A stretch of DNA of 64,000 nucleotides from Lingula anatina (Eukaryota; Brachiopoda; Lingulata; Lingulida; Lingulidae): assembly GCF_001039355.2 (NCBI RefSeq), contig NW_019773958.1:660663-724662 (forward strand). Reading direction: 5' to 3'. Shown here piece after piece: positions 37,319-51,091 of the stretch. A model generated the notes under the pieces. It did not search any database. It saw nothing but the letters and a program-made list of their open reading frames with translations, and was not told the origin of the DNA. The position numbers and the translations under genes are program-made. Every line of letters begins with the position of its first letter. Positions within the stretch are counted from its first letter, which is position 1.

Positions 37319-38063
37319 CCCCCCCCCCCCTCTAAATCCTCCACTGGGTGTGTGAGTTTCGCTGGGGGTAGGGTAGAAGTGTATTTCAAATAGTTTACTG
37401 TTGAAGAAATATTCAAACACGTATTCAAACGTTTTTCGAGGCAGTACGACCAACGTACAGAAGCATAAGCACTCCTTTGTCTGAAATATTGTTGACAACA
37501 CCGAAAAAAATGAATGTCATCAGAGACTTTAATTAATAGTGTTTCATGATACTATAATGCTTTTAAACAAAACATGAAAACATTTTAAAATGATATTAAT
37601 AACTCTTATTGATGCTTGTTAAAATCAACATTTATTTCAATTCATGGAATAAAACAATTGCAAACTTTTTAACGATAAAGTTATGATTAAATTGTGCCCT
37701 GGTACTATTTCTCTCATAACACCACTGTGTCACCACATTTACGAAATATTTAAAGTGGATTACATGCTTGTGATTCTAATGAAAGCGAGCTTACATTTGG
37801 TAGTTTTGAGATGCAAGAGCCCAAACGCATGTGACCATAAAAAATTTGATATGTTGAACCCTGGGTTCTGTACCATAACTTGCATTGCCCAGCTCATTGT
37901 GAAATCTGTTATATTTTTGACAAACAATCTAGTTGCAAATTAGTACCAAAACTAAACGAGTGTTTTAACTGAAAACCGTAATGTGACTAAAACATTGAAA
38001 TTCAAGATCTCACACGAAAACCTATAATAGCAAGAAGTGCATTTTCGTCAGGTGATTGAAAGC

Positions 38064-38130
<67 letters not shown>

Positions 38131-38180
38131 ATTACATATATTAGCATCATTATTATTATTAGTATTAGTATTATTAAAGA
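37319..38180. repeat. Near-identical duplicated block, copy 1
   Basis: Starts in a C homopolymer followed by TCTAAATCCTCCACTGGG and ends ATTAGTATTATTAAAGA before the n at 38181. Matches 38182-39011 with few substitutions; this copy has a longer (AAT)n tract at 38066-38116. No coding content. Confidence 0.9.
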
Positions 38181-38181
38181 N

Positions 38182-39011
38182 AGCCCCCCCCCCCCCCCCC
38201 CCCCCCCCACCCCTCTAAATCCTCCACTGGGTGTGTGAGTTTCGCTGGGGGTAGGGTAGAAGTGTATTTCAAATAGTTTACTGTTGAAGAAATATTCAAA
38301 CACGTTTTCAAACGTTTTTCGAGGCAGTACGACCAACGTACAGAAGCATAAGCACTCCTTTGTCTGAAATATTGTTGACAACACCGAAAAAAATGAATGT
38401 CATCAGAGACTTTAATTAATAGTGTTTCATGATACTATAATGCTTTTAAACAAAACATGAAAACATATTAAAATGATATTAATAACTCTTATTGATGCTT
38501 GTTAAAATCAACATTTATTTCAATTCATGGAATAAAACAATTGCAAACTTTTTAACGATAAAGTTATGATTAAATTGTGCCCTGGTACTATTTCTCTCAT
38601 AACACCACTGTGTCACCACATTTACGAAATATTTAAAGTGGATTACATGCTTGTGATTCTAATGAAAGCGAGCTTACATTTGGTAGTTTTGAGATGCAAG
38701 AGCCCAAACGCATATGACCATAAAAAAGTTGATATGTTGAACCCTGGGTTCTGTACCATAACTTGCATTGCCCAGCTCATTGTGAAATCTGTTATATTTT
38801 TGACAAACAATCTAGTTGCAAATAAGTACCAAAACTAAACGAGTGTTTTAACTGAAAACCGTAATGTGACTTAAAATCGTTTAAACAAAACATTGAAATT
38901 CAAGATCTCACACGAAAACCTATAATAGCAAGAAGTGCATTTTCGTCAGGTGATTGAAAGCATAATAATAATAATAATAATAATAATATTAGTATTAGTA
39001 TTATTAAAGAT
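38182..39011. repeat. Near-identical duplicated block, copy 2
   Basis: Second copy, with a long C homopolymer, a small insertion at about 38872-38889 and a shorter (AAT)n tract. It continues into unique sequence after 39011. Probably the other haplotype of 37319-38180. Confidence 0.9.
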
Positions 39012-40391
39012 TGATATGGAAAACGCTTTCGGATTCAGTGGTTTGAATTAATGAATAAACATACGGTTGACATTCGCGGAAGTGTCAAAAGTGCAATCAA
39101 AATTCGTTTCAAAAAAGATTTCACAGCAATTTGTCACGTACAATATTAAATATTTCTCGCATAATTAATTAATGTACCAAATGATGCTTTATTAAGAATA
39201 AAAAGGTAAATAGATGAATAAATAAATGAGTTCAACATCTTTCTGGTGTTTAATTCGTTTTAAGATAATTCAAGTTGAGAAATAATCTGCGGCATGGCCT
39301 GCAGAGACATAGATATTGAAAACTAATGATTTTCATGGTTCAGCGGCCAAACCTTAATGCATAACTGTTGCCATACCCTATAACGCCAGGTCATCGATCT
39401 TTCATTGACCAAGAGTTGGCAATGGTAATCAGTAATAAAACAATAACGTAAACTCTCGGCGACTGTCTGGCGTTCGCCGTGGTCTGGGTTTGTCCATTTT
39501 TCTCATCCCACTGCGACTTATTCTTATTTCCTATTCATTCGTAATAACAGATAGAAATTAGCAAAGAGAACATGATCAGAATGACTAAATTTGTTTGGCA
39601 GTCAAGAACAGTAACTCCAGTCTTCATTCTGCTTGACCAGCTCATAGGGCAAAGGCGTTACTGATTGCAACAGGTGAGAAACCCAGTGGATCCTATTGTG
39701 ATAGTCTCAGCGTGTTGCATCAACATACGTCAGAAGCCGGGGTCAAATGGTTTTAACACCGCATCGTGGCCTGCCAAGGAAGTTAAAACATTACAAGAAC
39801 GAAGAATGGTAACGTTGTAGAATTATGAAGTTGAACTTTTTTGTTTTTTTTGGAGAAAGAATGTTACTAAGAATTTTTGTGAGGTGCTGTTATTTCTTTT
39901 ACGATAGTTGTGACGCAAAGTGATATAAGAATGAAAGATGCCCACGCAGTTGTGTGTTATTGAAATTAACAACCGTGAAGCATTGGTTTCATAATTTCAT
40001 TGCAAGAGCGTACTGCAGAATTTGCTTTTAGACAATTGATTAAGACTTTCTCTGAAAACAGTTTCATTATTCCAATCCATATGTTCATTTGACATCATTG
40101 TCAAAATCTCAAGAAATTATTACCCCTGGGTGAACTTGTTAACAAAGGGGGGGGGGAAAGAATATTTAAGGTTTTCATCTCCCTGCCTCAGTCAGTCACA
40201 ATCCAACAGTGCAGGTATTTTATTAAAACAAAAATATGTTTTAAAAAATCCAGATTGAAATATGTTTTGTTGTGGGGTAATAGCCAAGAATTCGTGAGTT
40301 GATTGTCTTGAAACACAGTATATCCCAAGATTCTTGTAATGACACTAATATATGCACTTTCCCCTCAAAACATTAACTCTATTAAGCAGCT

Positions 40392-40453
<62 letters not shown>

Positions 40454-40910
40454 TGTATTAATTATGTATTAATTACTGTAGCTGAGAGATGCCTTCAGAT
40501 ATAAATGTGTTGTTTAAATTGTAGATCACTCATGACCATGGGCTGGACAGAATTGTAATTGTCCACTTCTGTGACTAAATTATTCTGTATTGTTGCTTTT
40601 AAAGTAAGTAGAATGTGTGTAGGTATGTTCAGGGTATTAAAGGCAGGCGATTCATTTCTTGTTGAGGCAGTGATGTGACAAATACATACATGTATATCAA
40701 ACCATAGGTCTGTAGCCTCTAATGTGTCAAAGAAGGAATGGAAATGCTTTTTTCTGAAAAGTGAACTTTTTTTAAATTACCCCCCTTAGTTGGCCCAGAT
40801 TGAGTAATGGCACAGGACCTAGATTAAATTTTGATTGGACCTTTTTCAGCTACTCTTGCTCCCAACACCTCCCATCCTCATTCCTATGGACCTGAACCAG
40901 CTTCTTATGA
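39012..40910. other. No gene recognised; (TA)n at 40395-40450
   Basis: Mixed-composition sequence with a 56-base TA repeat and a G-run at 40147-40155. No splice-flanked coding segment stands out. Confidence 0.5.
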
Positions 40911-41464
40911 CAGGCCTACCCAACTACCAGACTCGGCACCTAAGGATCCTGAATTAACTGGTATATCGGACCACGCTACCCGTTTTCAAGGTGTGTGTCA
41001 GATCGCATTTCGGAGTATCATACCCCAGAACAAATTTTGTAGCACGACTGCGGGCTCATCCACGCTCGGCTGAACAACCTTAAACTGTACTCTTACTTTA
41101 GAGTACTCTATTTTATTGTCTCTATGGGGATATATGGGGACTTTACGACATTCGGTTTGAATGTTTTAACCACTTTTGATAGGGCTTTTTTGCATTGAAT
41201 TAGATTAATGTGGTAGTCTAAGGTTCATCTAGGTGGCTTTCAAAATTATGCACCCGGTTTTAAAATCATATAGCGATTTTACGACAATCGTTTACTATCC
41301 ACTCAAGGTGACAGCCGAGCATGTCAGGGCTCATCCTGTCGGTGTTCTGGCTGATACTCCAAAATGCTATCTGACACACACCTTGAAAACGGGTAGTGTG
41401 GTCCGATATACCGGTTAATTCAGGATCCTTAGGTGCTGAGTCTGGTAGTTCATGGGTAGGCCTG
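40911..41464. mobile_element. MITE-like element, family A, full-length 554-base copy
   Basis: Perfect termini CAGGCCTACCC and GGGTAGGCCTG, flanked on both sides by TTATGA (40905-40910 and 41465-41470), a 6-base target duplication. Inverted arms pair over about 140 bases. The interior has no transposase frame, so it is non-autonomous. Superfamily not assigned. Confidence 0.85.
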
Positions 41465-42127
41465 TTATGAGCTGGCTCACATTTTAACATTAATTTTAAG
41501 AATTTATAACTTTCAAAAAATACAGGATCTATAAAATTTACAATTTTCCCCATTGAAGGTAGCATAACTATGTTGCCTTTAGCTTTATTTTGGATTAAAA
41601 AAAGAAATAAAACAGCATAACACCTTCATTTGCATTGTGGAATATTAAGAAAAGCACAGCCTCCTTATAGCTGGTCTTCAGGCCACAGTATACTTAAATG
41701 TAGTAAATTATGTCAACCACTGTCAAGACACGTTGCATGTATGTTGATTGTTATTTTGGCTATATGTTATGGCCTATCTGACACCATCATTCACAGCACT
41801 GCATAAGTGGCCTTAGGCTTGCAGCCAAAAGTTTGCTGGGGTAGAGCTAGCAATTTTTTTCGCTTAGCCAAATCATCACTTTTTTGTCAATTTGTTATGA
41901 AAAAGGTTTTAATTTGACTAAAATTCATCAAATCAAGTCATTTTTGTTTAGCCAATTTAAGTCAGTTTTAGCATTTGGCTAAATTGGCGAGTGCTAGTGC
42001 TACCCCAGGTTTGGATCCTGAGTTTAAAAGATTCATAGAAACTATACCCCCTCCCCCCCTCCCACACACACACACTCTTACATGTACTAGTATATGTGAC
42101 TGCCATTTTCAGTGATATTTTGCCAAT

Positions 42128-42436
42128 GATGAAGAAAGCTTTTTTTTTATCTGAAAAAACTGCAGTGGTACCCTTATATATCAGATACTACTTAAAATTT
42201 TACATTTTCAAATTTTCAATTTAAATTTGTAAACTAAATTGACTTTAAACAAAATATTATGTAGATCTTCGCCCAAAGCAGAATAGGGAAATGAAGAAAA
42301 CTTTTTTATCTGAAAAAACTGCAGTGGACAGATACTACTTAAAATTTTACATATTCAAATTTTCAATTTAAATTTGTATACTAAATTGGGTTTAAACAAA
42401 ATATTATGTAGATCTTCGCCCAAAGCAGAATAGGGG
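42128..42436. repeat. Two-copy tandem repeat, about 150-160 bases per unit
   Basis: Both units share TTTATCTGAAAAAACTGCAG, then TACTACTTAAAATTTTACAT, and end GTAGATCTTCGCCCAAAGCA. The first unit has a small extra segment near 42168. Non-coding. Confidence 0.85.
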
Positions 42437-42451
42437 CTAAGTTAACTGGTA

Positions 42452-42708
42452 GGGCTCATTTCTATTAAAACTATTGATCTACACAGATTGATCCAACTCT
42501 GTGGGGACTTCAGCTGAATGCAACCAGATTAACATATTAACAGGGTTCCTTTTGTTTCCAACCTTCTTGTATAATCTCCCGTTTTTCTGTATTCTACTTA
42601 ATGCCAGGAGGAGGCAAGTCAATCTGTTAAACTGATTGCATTCAGCGAGAGCCCCTGCAGAGTTGGATTGATCTTTGTAGACTGATAGTTTCAATCGGAA
42701 TGAGTCCT
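42452..42708. mobile_element. MITE-like element, family B, copy 1
   Basis: Inverted arms of about 85 bases: the left contains GATTGATCCAACTCTGTGGG and GCTGAATGCAACCAG, the right contains their complements. Outer ends GGGCTCATT and AATGAGTCC are flanked by TA on both sides. The core contains CTGTATTCTACTTAATGCCA. Other copies at 49190-49390, 51092-51350 and 58536-58771. Confidence 0.8.
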
Positions 42709-45700
42709 AATTCAGTAAATACTAGTACTCCTTTAGAAGGTACAATAACCCTAAGTAAAGTAAACAAATCACATCAAGAGATGGAGAACCCTTTGATGTT
42801 AGACAGAACAGTATTCTCTTACTTGAAACATATTGAATTTTATTGATTGAATTGATTGCATTTTATTGATCATTTTGTACTACATATTACTTAGTATTAC
42901 TTAAGTGTTTTTTATTCAGCATAGAATATATGTGCAGGTGGTCTCATAGTAATTTTGTTTTTTGTTTGGGTATTGAACAAATATGTAATGAATTTTTTTT
43001 TTCCCAAAAATTTTCAGTAATGGCTTAAAAGAAATTTTTTTCAGTATGTCAGTTGGTATGTTAGCTTATCATTTGGATATTTTTGAAATTGTTTTTCAAT
43101 AATATTTTGTACACAATAAGTGCACATTTTATATGTATACAAGAAGAATGGCAATTTAGCACCAGAATTGTAATCTCTGATAGAGAGAAAGAATACGATT
43201 CATATAAGTGTTTTTAATTATTCTAAAGATTTTAAAACAGTTTTAAAGAGGAGATGGCCAAAGGAAAATTCTGAAAATGCAAAGAGAATCACTATTGAGC
43301 TTTCAAAAAAAGAACTTTTTGAAAGAATTTCAGATGAAGTCGATTTTGATATGATCCTTTAAAAAACTGCAGAAAACTCAAGAAAACAACCCTGTGGTTA
43401 CAGGGAATTTAACATTTAACACTCAAGAGCCAGTTTTGACTGCAACAAACAGAAGACCAGTACCAGTGGCTCATATTTCACATTCCTTTTTAACCACATC
43501 CTTAGACTTGATTTTACTGATGACTATTTGTGTCCTTTGGTGCTTTGTGTTTTTTTCTCTCCTCTGGCCAGCTGGTGAGTGCGAGAAGCTATTCATATTA
43601 ATTGGACCTTCTTTTTCTATTGCTGCTAGCCAGGAGTATTGATCCATAGCATTCAGACCTGCCCGTAATGGTAGAAGTTACATAACACATGCTTGCCCAG
43701 TATATATTCAGTTTCTTGCAACCAGGGTGTACTGCAATTTGCACTTTGATTTAGTTATATTATTCCATTCTTATCCCTCACTGAGATCCTTTTTAGGGCC
43801 TGAATATTCATGTCATTCATGGGCAATTGTGTTGGGTCCATTTCATGCAAAGCTGACCTCAGTGAAGCATAATATGGTCCTAAGTCAGGTAAAGGAGCTC
43901 TAGGCCGGGAGTTTGATTGACAACACAGGTTTCCTTCCTCTCTACCATTTGGCCAAGCTATTCAGCCATTGGTCAGTCTAGACTGTGTAATTACATAATA
44001 CGTCTATTTAAATTAAGGCTTGGATAGCATAAACTAGGTTAGTAGGGTTAGGCATATATTGGTACCTTAAAACTAAGTGGGATTTATCATCGGCATGACC
44101 AGGTTGCATCATTAGGAAGTTTGGGTTTGATAAATAATTGTTGACATTGTCTACAGATTTAATAGTTTAATGAATTTATTTTCCGTTTGTTGTATTGAAG
44201 GAGAGAATAGTTGTGCTCAATCCAAGGTCAACTTATATCGATGTTAAATGAACTCGGCCGGCCGGAGTGGTCAACACAGTGTGCCCATATAGATTTGGTC
44301 AGTATTCGACCAATACAAGCTGCCCCGTAACTATGAGAAGGTAGCAGCCAATGAAGATCGGTAAGTTCTCTATGTGCAAAGCAAAGTACATATATATGTT
44401 TCAAGATCAGCATTTGACTTAATCATAACAAGTGCACTTATTCTTCCATAAACCTTATAATATATACACGTGCTGGTCAGCCATGCATGTGAGTTAGTTA
44501 AGAGATGGTTTGACCTATATAATTTTATATCATTCAGAGATCTGTGTGTAACTATATTAGCTATGTAACTTAAGTCATACCCAGTAAACATACTGCCTCC
44601 GATGTAAAACAAAACCAACAGAACCTATACTGTTGTATAATAGTTGGTCTAGATTCCACCTGTGTGTTTTGGATGGACATGCAAGAAATACATTTGCAAG
44701 AAATATCAGCTAAGACCTCTGACACATGTGACTTGACCAGAAGGTGTGTTGTTTACTAGTTATATGTGTAAGTCTTACAGGAATGCAGTGGTGTTTGAAG
44801 GGGATTTCATATTGGTTTGAATATATGCACCTTACCCAAACCTTCAAGACAACGTAGATAACAGCATAAAGTACCTAATTTACAGTCATATACAGATTCC
44901 ATGCAGATTGGATTTATAATATATGCAGTTTGTTTGTGTTGCTAATTTTTTGTTTCTATTTAAGTTGATTTTATTCCTTTGGTAAATTATTTTGAAAAAT
45001 TATTTTTCCTTACCTGATTGCTATGTTGTTTCGATAATTAAAGACTAAAATGTCTAATTTTGTAAGACGTGGGGAGAGCGGGGCAAGATTTGGATTAAAC
45101 TTAATTCAACAATATTTTGTATTAGTTGTCATTAAAATTTTAGTTTCTTTATATCAGATATTTAATAGTAATGATTTCCTTTTGAAAGTCTGTACACTAT
45201 TGAGAATTTTAAGACAGTTTGCACCTTAAAGCAGTTTATTCCATTGGCCACATGGACCACTAGGCTTCAGAAAACTGCTAGTAAAAAGATGAAATTTGTA
45301 GACTTGTAGTTTATAAAAATTAATATAAATATGAAATCCATGTCAGACAAGTTACTTGAAAAAATCCAATGTTCTTGCAGGTCAGATTCCAAATCTACTA
45401 TAGTCACTTGGTCAGTTCAGTACCACTGGTGATGGATGTGGCAGGTCACAGTATTATTATGGATTAAATTGATGTTCAAACTGATTTTGCTATTGAGAGA
45501 AATATCAGAAGAATCAGTTGGTGAATAGCATAAGAAAATTGCAAGATCAGTTATTCAATGAAAACTAAAACGACTAATGAATCAGGCTAAGCAGAAACCT
45601 TGATCAATGAAAAGGAATGTACTCATTGCCCTTTTATAGGTACATGTAATTATAAATGATTCAGAAAAAATATATTTTATTAATTGTGAATTACACTATA

Positions 45701-47107
45701 CTAGATAGATTTAGAAATCCACAGCTGTTTTCTTTTTGTATGAGAGATGCTATGGAAGCTATAGGAAACGAAGTTCAATGTCATTTATCTGTTATTAATA
45801 GCTTTTGGAAATTGTTTCATTTAGAAAAACAAACATTTTTGTTACACCACATTTTAGTGGAATTTCTCACAAAATTCAAACAAAATTAATCTTAAGAATT
45901 TCCCAAAACATTGTTATATATTTTAAATCCCTATAATTGATATAAAATCCTCACTAATGAGTTTCATTATGTCAGATTTATTTTTAAGATAGTATTGCGA
46001 ATTTGAAGATAATAAGATGTTTGGAAAAATTTAGTTAAAAAAAAAATAAAATAAAGACCATTCATTCTGTTTACAAGAGTCAAGTACAGGGTTTTTGTTC
46101 CTTCTTTGTTCACTTAATTGTTCTATACAACCTATAATACATTTCCCACCAAGTGAATATTGATTATAATCTGTTAACCAGAAGCATGTTGAAATTCAGT
46201 TCTTTTGATGATGTGACAAATTCTTGTGTCTTTCATCTCTTCATACAATAATAACCAATACACAAAATTACCAAGCCACAAAACGAGATACATCCTTTTG
46301 TCTAAATTGAAGTGAAGTTTTTGCTCAAAACCCCCACATGTCACAGAACTATGATATGAGTTGAAACTTTTGTGAAATTGAAACAATGGTAGTCTGTTTT
46401 ACTTGGTGAAAACTGATTTAATAATTCCTAATTCTTAAATATTTATTTTAAGAGTATTTTTACTGGGGGTTTTTGAAAGGAAAAAATAGTTTTTTTCATT
46501 GATGCCAGGAACATTCATCTTCTGGATTTTCGGCTGCTGTGTAGATACCCTGAACAGGTCCTTACTAAATGCTTTGTTTTATATCCTTACGTTCATTTAA
46601 TTAAGTTTTTTTACACTTTTTAAAAGATCTTTGTCCAGCATTGCAGTATATTCAACCAGTTTATATATTATTAGTTCTCCCTTTATTTTCATCTACCAAG
46701 GATCTAATGGCATTGATCAACATGTTTTTTTTTTTTTATAAAATTGTATGTTTTTTTATCCAACAAGGTTTTTCTTTTGAGTTGATGTATGAAAAAGAGA
46801 TATATAAATTTGATTCAAAGTAAATGTGAAATAACAAACAATTTATCCTAAATATTAGAGTACAGAAGAAAACTTTGCCATGTGTTTCTTAGTGTGGCTG
46901 ATTACAATAAATATGGAAATTACCTAGTCATATTCTATTATATCTGATGTATTAGCCTAAGTGTGTATTTTAATCAGGTAGTAATGATAAGAAATATGTA
47001 TGGGCCTAGTATATGTTTCAGAGTAGAGCTCATAGCTTGTAACACAAGCTGGTTGTATTGTATCACTCTCATCTTTATCTTAAATACATTTTGAAATTTA
47101 GCTCCAT
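42709..47107. other. No gene recognised
   Basis: AT-rich with scattered short open frames lacking recognisable domains. No complete inverted-repeat element, RNA gene or exon chain seen. Confidence 0.5.
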
Positions 47108-47420
47108 GAGGTCATTCAGAATGAGAAGAGCCAAGTGCTAGCAGGTCCATGGCCTAAATATGGCGGACCTATATGAAAGGAAGACTGCTTAATTCTGTAA
47201 TGGTCTCTCCGCCTCTCACACGCCTCCCCACATATCGTCCATCGACTGGTCAAATTGAGCCGAGATTTAATTACTGTGCCCCTGCAGGGACGATGCATGG
47301 GGAGGCATGAAAGAGGCAGAGTGACCATTACAGGATTAAGCGGTCTTCCTTTCATGTAGGTCTGCCATATTTAGGCCGTGGACCAGCTAGTACTCGTCTC
47401 TTCTCATTCTGAATGGCCTC
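47108..47420. mobile_element. 313-base foldback element
   Basis: Arms of about 130 bases are inverted copies: the left begins GAGGTCATTCAGAATGAGAA and the right ends with the near-exact complement TTCTCATTCTGAATGGCCTC. Inside, GGCCTAAATATGGC and GCCATATTTAGGCC pair. An open frame on the minus strand across it is an accident of the repeat. Confidence 0.85.
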
Positions 47421-49189
47421 TATTTCTAAAAAGATACTAATGCATGACAAATCATGAAAGAGAATTTTAAGAAATCCTGTATTCTCTCCCTAAGCCTTTA
47501 TTAATCTGAGAAATGAATTTAAGGGAACTTGTACTCACAATTTAAAATCATAAGTAGAAAAGGCATCCATATTTTATTACTAAAAACAGTTTACAATATT
47601 TGATGCATAAGATTTAGGCCTAATTGTGCTGTTTCAATTGCAGTCGAAAGCACTGGTCTGCCATCCTGTCCTTCGGGTCATCACCACCTCACAGACCCAA
47701 GCTCCCTCACACAGAAGCAACACACAATTTTCCCATCATCTTGTTATATTTTATATTTTATATATAGGTACACAATGTAGGTTCTTCCTGCAAAGAAAAA
47801 AAGAAAAATAACATTTTCATTGGGTAAGTGGTATTTTTCAACGAATAACCAACCTTTGATTTGCCTTTCCCGATTCTCACCATAACTCTGGTGTAATCTA
47901 GGAAAATAATAAGTCCTTAGCCCACCCTATAGATTTTTTTTCAAATTCTGTAATCCTTTGGGGTTAGTTCTCACTGACTTCTGAATTCCGCGTGATTTAA
48001 AACTGTTAAGTTGGTTGATGGGTACGTAGCCACAAGGTTTGTCAAAAGAGGGGAAATTTTATTGTTTTTGGCAATATCAATTCATACTTAATTAACTTTT
48101 AAATTATGAGTCTTATGTTTTCAGATTAATGCAATGATAAGTGGTTTGCGTATTTAATGGTGTTTGAAATCCTATACTTTTCCTCATAAATGGTTATCAA
48201 AAATTTCCATGTAAGTATACATTTCACAGCAAAAATCAGAAATAAAAAACATACAAGAAGAAATAATTTTTGAGTCTGGTTGTCATGTTCTTGTGGTGCC
48301 CATTACATAATATACAGTTTGAGGGCTAGACAGTTGGTGTTAGTCTCAAGGCTCCATTACCCCTGCCAAATGTACTGTAAGTCTTTGACTTCATGAAGGC
48401 TTAGCTAAGGCATGTATGATATTGTGAAATACTTTGAGAAATAGATTTTGGTAACATTTTAAGGCATTAAATTTCAATGTCACACACCTTTCACACAAAA
48501 TATTACATATTTCTGGATCATTTTTTTATATTTTATCGGGATGAAAAATATTTATGACTGTCTCTTGTTGTGGTGAGCTTTTGTTTGTGTTCTGGATTTT
48601 GGGTCATTGAAGTACATTATAAAGTTTGAATGCTTTAAACATAGCATATTTCAGTGATATGATGCTAATATATAATCAATAACAAAGTTAACTTTTTTTC
48701 ACTAAAAATTTGCCTCTTATGACATAACTTCGAAGTTGGTTGAATATCCTTAAGTATTCTCTGAAAAAAAAAATTGAATAAGTTGAGTATCAGATTTCAG
48801 GATAAGCAATCTTCTTACCCTTTTTTTGGGGGGGGGGGTGAGAAGTCTGGCAGTTTTGTTGAAAGATGCTAACAGTCTTTTTGCTGTTAAAAATTTGGCA
48901 GCTGAGAAATTGATGTAAGTTACTAGTTATTTACTTTTTGAAGAATTTTGCACCATTGACAGGCATTTGGGAACCTTGCAATAATGTACTTAGCCTGCTG
49001 AATGATTATTATAACAAATTATTACACGACATCAAGGATCACTTTCAAAAACCTTTATTATTATCAGTGTCATAATAATGAAGGAGAGTAAAACCATGTA
49101 ACTATTATGAGTACACTCAACAGAGAATGATATCACTCCTGTAAAAGATGAAAAATGACATCAGAGACATACTTATCTTCATTGCAAAT
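47421..49189. other. No gene recognised
   Basis: AT-rich non-coding sequence, with a G-run at 48830-48838. Confidence 0.5.
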
Positions 49190-49390
49190 GGAGTGGGAAT
49201 GGGCTCAGATTTAACAAATTAACATGCCCCTTCTTATTTTCAACATATTTTTATAATTACCAGCTTTACTGTGTTCTACTCAATGCCAGGACGAGGCGTC
49301 TTAATCTGTTAAACTGAATGCATTCAGTGAGAGTTCCCTTGAAGTTGGATCAATCTACATCAACTGATAGTTTCAAAAGGAATTAGTCCA
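49190..49390. mobile_element. MITE-like element, family B, degraded copy
   Basis: The right arm is well preserved (CTTAATCTGTTAAACTGAAT, GAAGTTGGATCAATCTAC). The left arm is recognisable only in ATTTAACAAATTAACATGCC. The core TGTGTTCTACTCAATGCCAG is shared with other copies. Confidence 0.65.
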
Positions 49391-51091
49391 ATGAGATGAA
49401 TGAGTGCAGGTACTGCAGTTAATTCTCAGTAAGTTTGAACAAAATTGATTTTTATTTCGAAGCAATTTTTTTATTAGTAATAACCCCAAAAAAATGTTTC
49501 ATAAATTTTTTAAAGGCCTAAAGTTCATGTAATGGAATCTGTAATATCTGTCTTAAACCTAAAGTAATTAATAAGGTGAGACGTCTTCTAGTTGTGCTAG
49601 CATCGCATGGCAGTCTGACAACTAGGGATTGGTGTTATTATAGGAAGTTATATATATATGCCCTGTTTTGATGTACATATAATTATCAGCAATTAAAAGA
49701 ATCTATAATTTTAGAATCCTAATGATTCATTTACATGAAGAAGGAGCGCTTGACTCTGTATTCATTATAGGAATAAATTGATGTAATTTGGTTATTCTAG
49801 AATTGCAAATTTTTCTTAAAAGACAATTAAGGTCAATTAACTTTATAATTAGACTTTTTTTAGATATGAAGCTCTTAAAAGAGACCTTGGGATGGGGGAG
49901 ATAATTTAATTATATTAGGTGTTTACACATGAAATAAAAAAAATTAAGGATACTATAAGCATTTCCAAAAAGCTTCTTATTTACTGCTTTATATACATTC
50001 TTTTGTAAAACAGATAAATCGTTAGCGTTCAGTGACTGAATTCAGTGACTAAATTAATTAACATTTACACACATGTCATCATACAGGTGACGTCATAAAT
50101 GTGATTTTGAGGTAAAAATGAAAAAAAAATGGGATTGAGGTCCATAGACATGTGGTCAACTATGCCAATTTTTGTGATAAAATCTTTAGGGATGAAGTTA
50201 CGCCCCATACCGATTGCTGTCTCACCTCAAAATACAAAGGTGTGAAATTGATAATAAAAGCTTTGAGTTGCCTATGCTTATGCATGACAACAAGAAATAT
50301 AAACGGTTTATTAAAACGCAGATATTTTATATTTTCAAGAAGATTTATTATTGAATAATTAGATGCAGGAAAAATCTCATTTTCAGTATCTGGATGATAA
50401 TAAACTTTACAGTATCCTTAAGTGTATATGCACATACATACCTTACTACTTACATATAATATCTAAAGTAATTATGGTAGAAAATATTTAAGTTATTAAG
50501 ATATATTACTATCTTGTCCATTGATGTATTCCATATTAAAACCTCAAAAAAATTATCAATAAACATAAATGTAGACTAAAGGTGGTTGAATGGGGGGGGG
50601 GGGGGGAGGGTTGGCATATTAAGCTATGAGCATCAATTCGAAAGATTATAATATTATATACATTATATGTGCCAGACAATGATCTGTATGTGAAAGTTTA
50701 AACATGATATGCAACAAATGAATAAATGAGGCCTATTTCATTTGATAAGTGTAGTCAAGATTGCTTTATGAACAGGAATTGAGCTTCTTATTCAGAGAAA
50801 CCTTTTAAAAATTCTTGCATCTCTCTGTGCATCCAAGCCATTAACATGAGTAGAAAAAGGGCAGGTATAACCTCCATGCATTGAATAATGCCCCAACATA
50901 TTGCCTGCTGTGACAGATAAACTTCTTATTAACTAGGCCTCAACATACAATTTAATCTAAGATATATCCTGTGATAAAATATCTGACCACTACTAAACTT
51001 GGAATCTTGATTTGATGGAGTATAATTTTCATATACATAATGATGATGAAGGTGCATGTTCATTGTCTTATGATTTACCAAGAGTAACATT
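49391..51091. other. No gene recognised
   Basis: AT-rich non-coding sequence with a G-run at 50594-50606. Confidence 0.5.

Noticed and set aside
36601-37393. Long frames spanning 36713-37102
   Set aside because: They are open only because the gap is N.
40831-41565. Plus and minus frames sharing PDSAPKDPELTGISDH-like peptides
   Set aside because: The shared peptide is the two arms of one inverted-repeat element read in opposite directions, not a protein family.
47116-47355. 79-residue minus-strand frame with many Cys, Pro and Arg
   Set aside because: Falls inside the foldback element at 47108-47420.
47626-47811. Plus-strand exon candidate after TTTCAATTGCAG
   Set aside because: Splice-like ends exist, but the peptide is low in conservation-like features and runs into AT-rich sequence; no partner exon found.
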